Assembly: GCA_937910975.1 (NCBI GenBank) | Contig: CALEMZ010000179.1 | Span: 1-8,289, forward strand | Source: an uncultured Pseudorhodobacter sp. | GTDB lineage: Bacteria; Pseudomonadota; Alphaproteobacteria; Rhodobacterales; Rhodobacteraceae | DNA length: 8,289 nucleotides | Direction of reading: 5' to 3' | Shown here: one piece after another, positions 1 through 4,774 of the stretch | Layout: the number at the start of each line of letters is the position of its first letter | Position numbering within the stretch: the first letter of the stretch is position 1 | The notes under the pieces: generated by a model | Database searches by the model: none | What the model was told of the DNA's origin: nothing | What the model saw: only the letters and a program-made list of their open reading frames with translations | Program-made: the position numbers and the translations under genes

Positions 1-58
1 CGGTGGCCGTCGACCCGCCGAACAGATTGACGAGGTTTGAAACCTGGAGCACGATCAT
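1..58 (-). CDS. ABC transporter ATP-binding protein, LivG-type, N-terminus only (cut by window edge)
   Basis: Only the first 19 codons are visible, reading MIVLQVSNLVNLFGGSTAT. The start ATG (58-56) overlaps the TGA stop of the upstream livM gene in an ATGA, which indicates translational coupling. The pattern L-x-x-L-F-G-G resembles the start of LivG-type ATPases of branched-chain amino acid transporters, where an F-G-G follows the first strand ahead of the Walker A loop. The Walker A, signature and Walker B motifs lie outside the window, so the assignment rests on position after livH-livM and on this short N-terminus. It would power the uptake system encoded just upstream, at the cytoplasmic face of the membrane. 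LivF, the second ATPase, is the alternative, but F-G-G and the usual gene order favour LivG. Confidence 0.75.
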   Translation of the reverse strand, partial: MIVLQVSNLVNLFGGSTAT

Positions 59-1020
59 TTTTTGCGCCCTCCCAATTTGTCGATCAGCCCGGAAATGCCG
101 CCCTTGGTGCCCAGCACCACAACCAGCAAGATCGCCCCCATTGCCAGCGGCCAATGTTCTGTCCAACCGGCGAGGTAATTTTCCAGCGTCAGAAAGGCCG
201 CCGCGCCAAAAATGGGGCCAAAGAAGGTGCCGACACCGCCGAGGATGACCATGATCATGAACTCTCCCGATTTGGTCCAATGCATCATGTCGGGGATGGC
301 AAAGCGCAGGAAATTGGCCATCAGCGCGCCTGCAAGCCCAGCACCCATCCCGGCCAAAATGAAGGCGTAAAGCTTGTAGCGATAGGGCGCAAAGCCGAGG
401 GCCGCCATGCGACGCTCATTTTGCCGGATACCTTTGAGGACGGCCCCGAAGGAGGAATTGACCACGCGCCAAAGCAAGGCAAAAAACAGGGCGGTAATGG
501 CGAGAAACACGAAGTAAAGCGTGGTCTTGTCCCGCATGTTCAGGCCAAGAAGATCATTCGTGCGGCGAATGATAATACCATCCTCTCCGCCATAAGGGGT
601 GAGCGAGACAAAGAAGAAAAACAGCATCTGGGCGAAGGCAAGCGTGATCATGATGAATTGCACGCCACCTGTGCGCAGTGACAGCGCCCCGATGAGGGCA
701 GCAAAAAGGCCGGACATTACGATAGCTGCGGGCAGGGTGATCAGCATTTGCTTGGTGCCGGGAATGATGCCGAACAAAGGGTCGCCGCCTGCATGGGAGA
801 ACAGGATGCCCACAGTATAGGCCCCGACCCCGAAAAACGCGGCATGGCCAAAGCTGATCATGCCGCCATAGCCCAGAATGAAATTCAGGCTGGCGGCGGC
901 AATCGCATAGATAAGCACGCGGGTCGCCAAAGACAGTAGCGCGGGTTGGCCCATGGCCTCGGTGGCAAAGGGCACGGCGATCAGGGCCAGTACGGCAAGC
1001 ACTATGGCTACGCGCTTCAT
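55..1020 (-). CDS. livM: Branched-chain amino acid-type (HAAT) ABC transporter permease, LivM family
   Basis: A 321-residue inner-membrane permease, one half of the translocation channel of a HAAT-family importer. The LivM signature is clear: residues 45-67 carry S-L-N-F-I-L-G-Y-G-G, then S-F-G-H-A (56-60) and F-F-G-V-G-A-Y. Hydrophobic stretches run through the whole protein, starting with a segment at about residues 3-20. The later G-G-V-G-T-F-F-G-P-I-F-G-A loop is the usual coupling region. The ATG at 1020 was chosen over an upstream in-frame start at 1041 because it lies 4 bp after the livH stop (1025), has a purine-rich stretch before it, and gives the normal N-terminus MKRVAIVLAV. It overlaps the following ATPase gene by ATGA. 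The family is named for leucine/isoleucine/valine uptake, but many members import aromatic acids, amides or urea. The catabolic neighbours make an aromatic or heterocyclic acid a reasonable guess here. Confidence 0.93.
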   Translation of the reverse strand: MKRVAIVLAVLALIAVPFATEAMGQPALLSLATRVLIYAIAAASLNFILGYGGMISFGHAAFFGVGAYTVGILFSHAGGDPLFGIIPGTKQMLITLPAAIVMSGLFAALIGALSLRTGGVQFIMITLAFAQMLFFFFVSLTPYGGEDGIIIRRTNDLLGLNMRDKTTLYFVFLAITALFFALLWRVVNSSFGAVLKGIRQNERRMAALGFAPYRYKLYAFILAGMGAGLAGALMANFLRFAIPDMMHWTKSGEFMIMVILGGVGTFFGPIFGAAAFLTLENYLAGWTEHWPLAMGAILLVVVLGTKGGISGLIDKLGGRKK

Positions 1021-1024
1021 GCCC

Positions 1025-1939
1025 CTAATCCCCCGCCGCAAACAGGCCCTTGGGCCGGACCAGCAGCACCAACGCCATCAACAGATAAATCCCCATGGAG
1101 GCGATGCCAAGGCCAATGGCGTCGGCATCGGATGGCGGCATGACTTGCCGCAATAGCCCCGGCAGAAACGCGCGCAGCATCGTATCCACAACGCCCAGCG
1201 CAATGCCCGCAACTAACGCGCCCTTGATAGAGCCGACGCCGCCAACCACCACGACAACAAAGGTCGCCAGCAATATCTGCTCGCCCATGCCGACCTGAAC
1301 GGCGGAAATTGGCCCGGCCATATAGCCAGCCAAACCGGCCAAAAGCGCGCCCAGCCCAAAGACCACCGTGTAAAGAAGCCGGATATCCACACCCAAAGCA
1401 CGCACCATATCGCGGTTGCTGGCCCCGGCGCGCACCAGCATCCCCACGCGAGTGCGGTTGATCAGCAGGTAAAGCCCGCCCGCGACAAGAAGGCCGGTGG
1501 CGATGATGAGCAGCCGATAGGTTGGGTAGGGCAGGCCCGGCAAAAGCTCTATCGAGCCGGAAAAGGCTTCGGGCAGGGGGGTGAACACGGGCTGACGGCC
1601 AAAGCCAAGGGTGATCAATTGATTGAATATCAAGATCAGCGCGAAGGTCGCCAAAACCTGATCCAGATGGTCACGCGCATAGAGGCGGCGCACCACAAGC
1701 GCCTCTATCAAAAACCCTGTCAGAGCTGCAGCGATCAGCGCGGCGGGCAGCCCCAGCCAAAAGCTGCCGGTGAGGCCCGCAACATAGGTTCCGGCATAGG
1801 CCCCGACCATGAAAAGCGAACCATGAGCAAGGTTGATAACCCCCATGATCCCGAAGATCAGGGTCAGCCCCGCGGCGAGCAGGAACAGCATGACCCCGTA
1901 TTGCAGGCCATTCAGCAATTGTTCGATTATAAGGATCAT
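1025..1939 (-). CDS. livH: Branched-chain amino acid-type (HAAT) ABC transporter permease, LivH family
   Basis: A 304-residue integral membrane permease, partner of the LivM protein encoded 4 bp downstream. Family marks include the N-terminal L-L-N-G-L-Q-Y-G and G-L-T-L-I-F-G-I-M-G-V-I-N-L-A-H-G (N-L-A-H-G at 36-40), followed by M-V-G-A-Y. Near the C-terminus is the coupling loop G-G-V-G-S-I-K-G-A-L-V-A-G. Several hydrophobic segments are spread over the full length, which is normal for LivH (about 290-310 residues). The ATG at 1939 is the natural start, as the motif-bearing first helix begins immediately. A hairpin with a T-run lies between this gene and the binding-protein gene, so the permeases are probably made in smaller amounts than the binding protein. 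The substrate cannot be read from the permease. Confidence 0.93.
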   Translation of the reverse strand: MILIIEQLLNGLQYGVMLFLLAAGLTLIFGIMGVINLAHGSLFMVGAYAGTYVAGLTGSFWLGLPAALIAAALTGFLIEALVVRRLYARDHLDQVLATFALILIFNQLITLGFGRQPVFTPLPEAFSGSIELLPGLPYPTYRLLIIATGLLVAGGLYLLINRTRVGMLVRAGASNRDMVRALGVDIRLLYTVVFGLGALLAGLAGYMAGPISAVQVGMGEQILLATFVVVVVGGVGSIKGALVAGIALGVVDTMLRAFLPGLLRQVMPPSDADAIGLGIASMGIYLLMALVLLVRPKGLFAAGD

Positions 1940-1950
1940 TCGCCTGCAAA

Positions 1951-1975
1951 GGCCCTTTTCAAAGCGAAAAAGGCC
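1951..1975 (-). promoter_or_regulatory. Competing hairpin overlapping the terminator (possible antiterminator)
   Basis: On minus-strand RNA, GGCCUUUUU (1975-1967) can pair with AAAAGGGCC (1959-1951) around a 7-nt loop. The stem has nine pairs, one of them U-G. It uses the 3' arm and U-run of the terminator hairpin at 1967-1993, so the two structures exclude each other. This is the layout of an attenuator, although no leader peptide or ligand-binding domain is seen, and chance pairing in a GC-rich intergenic region is possible. Confidence 0.35.
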
Positions 1976-1993
1976 GGGGAATAGCCCCGGCCC
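1967..1993 (-). terminator. Terminator-like hairpin between binding-protein gene and livH
   Basis: On the minus strand an 8-bp perfect stem GGCCGGGG / CCCCGGCC (1992-1985 with 1979-1972) closes a 5-nt loop (1984-1980). It is followed directly by TTTTT (1971-1967). It lies 12 bp after the TAA of the substrate-binding protein gene. The form is that of an intrinsic terminator. As livH starts only 28 bp further on, it probably acts as a partial terminator that lowers permease expression relative to the abundant periplasmic protein. It may also protect the 3' end of the upstream message. Termination itself is inferred. Confidence 0.7.
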
Positions 1994-2004
1994 AAATCAC
2001 TTGA

Positions 2005-3159
2005 TTACATCTTGCACTGCGCCGCGTAGCTGTCGCCATGATCCTTGAGGATCACACGGTCGGTCACGGCCTTTGCACCACCTGCGCCATCATCAACGAT
2101 GTTCAGCACATACCAGTCGTGGATCGGGTGCTGGTTATTGCCGAATTTGAACGCGCCGCGGACGGACTCGAAATCGGCGGCTTTCACGGCAAGACGAAAG
2201 GCCTCCATATCATCCAGCCCGCCGGTTTTGGCCAAAGCGCTGGCGATCAGCCGCGCCGTGTCATAGCCTTGGCTTGCGTAATAGGTGATAGGGCGCGCAT
2301 ATTTCGCATCCCATGCAGCCACGAACTCCTTGCTGGCGGCATTGTCAAAATCACGGTTCCAATGGGCCGTCGCGGTGATGCCAATGGCCGCATCTTTGAC
2401 CGCGCCAAGCACCACGGCATCAGTCGAGGGTTCGGAAAGCACCATCGGAATTTGGCCCAAAAGCCCGGCCTGCTGATACTGCTTGAGGAAGGCAATCCCA
2501 AGACCGCCGGGGTGGAACTGGAACACAACCTCGGGCGCCGCAGCGCGGATCTGCGCCATTTCAGAGGCGAAATCGGTCTGGTCCAATTGGGTGTAAATCT
2601 CTGTCACCTCACCGCCGAACATGCGGGTGAAGCCTGCGATGGCGTCTTTGCCGGCCTGATAGTTCGGGGCGAGGGCCACGGCAGATTTATAGCCAAGCTC
2701 TTTGGCGGCAGCGCCTGCGGCTTCGTGCAGGGCATCATTCTGCCAGCTTACAACAAAATAATTCGGGTGACAGGCTTCGCCCGCAAAGGTTGAAGGGCCG
2801 GCGTTCGGGCTGAGATAAATTCCGCCATTGTCCAGGATGTCAGGCACGGTCGCGCCTGCGACGTTGGAAAAGATGATGCCGGTCAGCAGTTTGATGCCAT
2901 CGTTTTGCATGAACTTCTCGGCGATCTGGCGACCATTGGCGGGCTTGAGTCCGTCATCTTCAACAACGAACTCCACCTCTACTCCGCCCAGCTTGCCGCC
3001 GCCCATTTCAAGCGCCAGAAGCATTCCGTCGCGCGCGTCCGCACCCAGATAGCCAGCCGGGCCGGACAGGGTGGTGATCACGCCAATTTTCAGCGGCTCG
3101 GCAAAGGCCGATGTCGCCATGAGTGCCATGAGGCTGGCAGCCGTAAGCAGTTTTTTCAT
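2005..3159 (-). CDS. Periplasmic substrate-binding protein of HAAT ABC transporter (LivJ/K-like, Peripla_BP_6 family)
   Basis: A 384-residue secreted binding protein that captures the substrate in the periplasm and delivers it to the LivH/LivM pair. Residues 1-20 form a typical Sec signal peptide, with K2-K3, a hydrophobic core and A-F-A before E21. The mature protein opens with P-L-K-I-G-V-I-T-T-L-S-G-P-A-G, the standard first strand and ligand loop of type I periplasmic binding proteins. Two cysteines remain in the mature chain (C130 and C382), which could form a disulfide. The C-terminal C-K-M ending and the N-N-Q-H-P-I-H-D-W-Y stretch (341-350) resemble binding proteins found beside aromatic catabolism genes, which is suggestive only. 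The ATG at 3159 is preceded by GGAG (3169-3166) at 6 nt. The gene has its own candidate promoter in the gap after the dioxygenase gene, so it may be expressed apart from the enzymes. Neighbours suggest an aromatic or heterocyclic acid rather than leucine. Confidence 0.9.
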   Translation of the reverse strand: MKKLLTAASLMALMATSAFAEPLKIGVITTLSGPAGYLGADARDGMLLALEMGGGKLGGVEVEFVVEDDGLKPANGRQIAEKFMQNDGIKLLTGIIFSNVAGATVPDILDNGGIYLSPNAGPSTFAGEACHPNYFVVSWQNDALHEAAGAAAKELGYKSAVALAPNYQAGKDAIAGFTRMFGGEVTEIYTQLDQTDFASEMAQIRAAAPEVVFQFHPGGLGIAFLKQYQQAGLLGQIPMVLSEPSTDAVVLGAVKDAAIGITATAHWNRDFDNAASKEFVAAWDAKYARPITYYASQGYDTARLIASALAKTGGLDDMEAFRLAVKAADFESVRGAFKFGNNQHPIHDWYVLNIVDDGAGGAKAVTDRVILKDHGDSYAAQCKM

Positions 3160-3181
3160 ATCTCACTCCAAGTTGTGATGT

Positions 3182-3205
3182 GGGCCTTTTCGGCCCTTTT
3201 ATTTT
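3182..3205 (+). terminator. Small hairpin with T-run (plus-strand terminator form)
   Basis: GGGCC (3182-3186), loop TTTTC, GGCCC (3192-3196), followed by TTTTATTTT (3197-3205). In the plus direction this has the form of an intrinsic terminator, but no plus-strand gene precedes it. In the minus direction it would be a hairpin in the 5' untranslated leader of the binding-protein mRNA, ending about 22 nt before the ATG. The stem is only 5 bp, so a real role is uncertain. It could stop antisense transcription or shape the leader. Confidence 0.3.
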
Positions 3206-3218
3206 GGTCAGCATGACC
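3206..3218. promoter_or_regulatory. Dyad GGTCA-GCA-TGACC, possible operator over -10
   Basis: A perfect 5-3-5 inverted repeat covering the candidate -10 element of the binding-protein promoter. Its placement suits a repressor site, though a 5-bp arm can occur by chance. Confidence 0.3.
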
Positions 3219-3238
3219 CGGCCCGATTATTATTTCAA
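3210..3238 (-). promoter_or_regulatory. Candidate promoter of the binding-protein/transporter operon
   Basis: On the minus strand, TTGAAA (3238-3233) is followed after 17 nt by CATGCT (3215-3210). The first box is a good -35 and the second a weak -10. The start codon lies about 50 nt further on. The -35 lies inside one perfect dyad and the -10 inside another, which fits a regulated promoter. No transcription start is known, so this is a prediction. Confidence 0.35.
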
Positions 3239-3248
3239 GCCTGAAATA
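3231..3248. promoter_or_regulatory. Perfect 7-4-7 dyad, possible operator
   Basis: TATTTCA (3231-3237), AGCC, TGAAATA (3242-3248) is a perfect inverted repeat that starts 2 bp after the dioxygenase stop and covers the candidate -35 of the transporter operon. It lacks a T-run on the minus strand, so it fits a protein-binding site better than a terminator. Half-sites of the same kind (TTTCA / TGAAA) recur upstream of the phytanoyl-CoA dioxygenase-family gene. Confidence 0.4.
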
Positions 3249-3249
3249 T

Positions 3250-3798
3250 CTAAAGCTTCACCCAGCCTTCCGGCGGCTCTTTGCCGGGGTGCAGGGTGCC
3301 GCATTGCGGACAGGTGCGCGCGGCCTCATCAGCGTAGAAGGCTTTGTAGATCGGTGGCAGATCATCGACGATGCTGGTCAAAGCCACTTCGGCGCGGTGA
3401 ACAAGGCTTTGGCATTCAAAGCAATACCACTCAATCGCGTCTTTCGCGCCAGCGGCACGCTTTGGCTCGATCACCAATCCGATGGAGCCCTCTTGCGGGC
3501 GCTGGGGCGAATGGCGGATATGGGCGGGCAGTAAAAACACGTCACCTTCGCGGATCGGCACGTCATAAAATTCGCCAGTCTTGGTATCATGGATCTTTAA
3601 AAGCATGTCGCCTTTGAGCTGATAGAAGAACTCCTCCACCGGGTCGTCGTGGTAATCGGTGCGTTTGTTGGGGCCGCCAACAACGGTCACCATCATATCG
3701 CTGTCTTCAAACACCATCTTGTTGCCCACGGGGGGCTTTAGCAGGTGTTTATTCTCGTCGATCCATTTCTGGAAATTGAATGCGGCAAGTCTGGTCAT
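3250..3798 (-). CDS. nbaC: 3-hydroxyanthranilate 3,4-dioxygenase
   Basis: A 182-residue cytosolic cupin that opens the ring of 3-hydroxyanthranilate with O2 to give 2-amino-3-carboxymuconate semialdehyde, as in the kynurenine and 2-nitrobenzoate pathways. The whole family pattern is present. P-P-V-G-N is at 22-26, and V-V-G-G-P-N-x-R-T-D-Y-H-D-D-P at 39-53. The residues matching the Ralstonia enzyme's iron ligands are H50, E56 and H96, and those matching its substrate contacts are R46, R100 and E111. Two C-x-x-C pairs (C126/C129 and C163/C166) form the rubredoxin-like second iron site of bacterial members. The length is normal. The ATG at 3798 was chosen over an in-frame start at 3846 because GGGGGAG precedes it closely and the protein then begins at the usual place. 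The gene starts 19 bp after the aldolase-family gene and probably shares its transcript. The product forms quinolinate spontaneously unless a decarboxylase acts. No such decarboxylase gene is in the window. Confidence 0.95.
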   Translation of the reverse strand: MTRLAAFNFQKWIDENKHLLKPPVGNKMVFEDSDMMVTVVGGPNKRTDYHDDPVEEFFYQLKGDMLLKIHDTKTGEFYDVPIREGDVFLLPAHIRHSPQRPQEGSIGLVIEPKRAAGAKDAIEWYCFECQSLVHRAEVALTSIVDDLPPIYKAFYADEAARTCPQCGTLHPGKEPPEGWVKL

Positions 3799-3817
3799 GG
3801 TCTCCCCCTTTTGGGCA

Positions 3818-4774
3818 TCATGGAAGAAGCAGACCGCATTCGTCAAATGCGGCGCGGGTGCGGGCTTTTTCGCGTTCGGTCAGTTCCAGTAGGGGCGCAC
3901 GTACATGCCCCCCGGTTTGGCCAAGCAAGTCCTGCCAATACTTCTGGTGTGCGTGCGGTTTCTCGGATGGGCGCGTGTCCTTCCACGCCGCGCGCACAGG
4001 CTCCAGACTGGCGCTGATCTCGCGCGCTTTCTCGTACTCCCCGGCAAAAGCCGCTTGGGTGTAATCATGCATCCGTCGATCCGTGGCGGTCTGGATCATG
4101 TAGGGCGGCGAGGAGCAGAGATAGAGCTGCCAGTTCATCTCGGTGATATTGTCGAGCCATTCTTCCTCGGACGCCGTTGATACCAAGATGCGGTCTTTTG
4201 CGAGCTGGTGCAGCTCTCGGTACATCGGTCGCGGGACGGAGTATTTGATCGCGACCACCGTTTCCAGATCGGCGAGGCGGTTGCACAGGCGCGGAGTCAT
4301 CAGATAGCCGCTGTCTGGGTGCGACCAAAGCGCGATGCCGATATCAACCTTCTCGGCAATCGTCTGGTAATAGCGCATCAGGGTTTCATCCTGCGCCTTT
4401 TGGAAATGCAGGATGGGGGCGTGCACCACGATGTAATCCGCCCCGCAGGCCTGCGCGTGGCGCGCCAGATCAATCACCACATCCATATTCTGGTCCGAGC
4501 AAGACATGATCGTCTGCGCCCGTCCGTCTGCGGCCGAAACCGCCATGTCAAAATTCCGTTTGCGCTCTTCCAGCGACATCGCAAAGCATTCACCTTGCTT
4601 GCCCGCGATGAAAAACCCGGAAATGCCCAGATCCTCAATCCAATGGTTCATATTGGCGCGAAACCCGGCCTCATCCATCGCGCCATCTTCCTTGAAGGGC
4701 ATAAGGGCGGCGGCCCAGATGCCGCGCATATGGGTGAAGGCGTGGGCTTTGGCGTCTTGGCGGCTGTATTTCAT
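3818..4774 (-). CDS. Dihydrodipicolinate synthase (DapA)/N-acetylneuraminate lyase-family protein, atypical active site
   Basis: A 318-residue class I aldolase-family TIM barrel expected to act on a 2-oxo acid through a lysine Schiff base. The barrel starts at about residue 17 (M-R-G-I-W-A-A-A-L-M-P-F). The Schiff-base lysine is K177 in V-V-A-I-K-Y-S. The carboxylate-binding G-T-T-G-E of true DapA is G-K-Q-G-E (58-62), so both threonines are replaced. The family's catalytic tyrosine in Y-N-x-P aligns with W150 in L-W-S-H-P. The protein is therefore unlikely to make dihydrodipicolinate. It may be an aldolase, hydratase-aldolase or dehydratase for a catabolic oxo-acid. A C-terminal tail rich in H, Q, K and W (269-298) extends beyond the usual barrel. 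The ATG at 4774 overlaps the hydroxylase stop in an ATGA and has AGGA 8-9 nt upstream, so coupling to the molybdenum enzyme is strong. The actual reaction is unknown. Confidence 0.85.
   Translation of the reverse strand: MKYSRQDAKAHAFTHMRGIWAAALMPFKEDGAMDEAGFRANMNHWIEDLGISGFFIAGKQGECFAMSLEERKRNFDMAVSAADGRAQTIMSCSDQNMDVVIDLARHAQACGADYIVVHAPILHFQKAQDETLMRYYQTIAEKVDIGIALWSHPDSGYLMTPRLCNRLADLETVVAIKYSVPRPMYRELHQLAKDRILVSTASEEEWLDNITEMNWQLYLCSSPPYMIQTATDRRMHDYTQAAFAGEYEKAREISASLEPVRAAWKDTRPSEKPHAHQKYWQDLLGQTGGHVRAPLLELTEREKARTRAAFDECGLLLP

Noticed and set aside
2038..2793. 251-codon plus-strand open frame opposite the binding-protein gene
   Set aside because: It is fully antisense to a gene with a signal peptide and family motifs. 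Long antisense frames are common in GC-rich coding DNA, and no motif or ribosome binding site supports it.
3799..3846. Longer start for the 3-hydroxyanthranilate dioxygenase
   Set aside because: It would overlap the preceding gene, and the family N-terminus matches the ATG at 3798, which has GGGGGAG before it.
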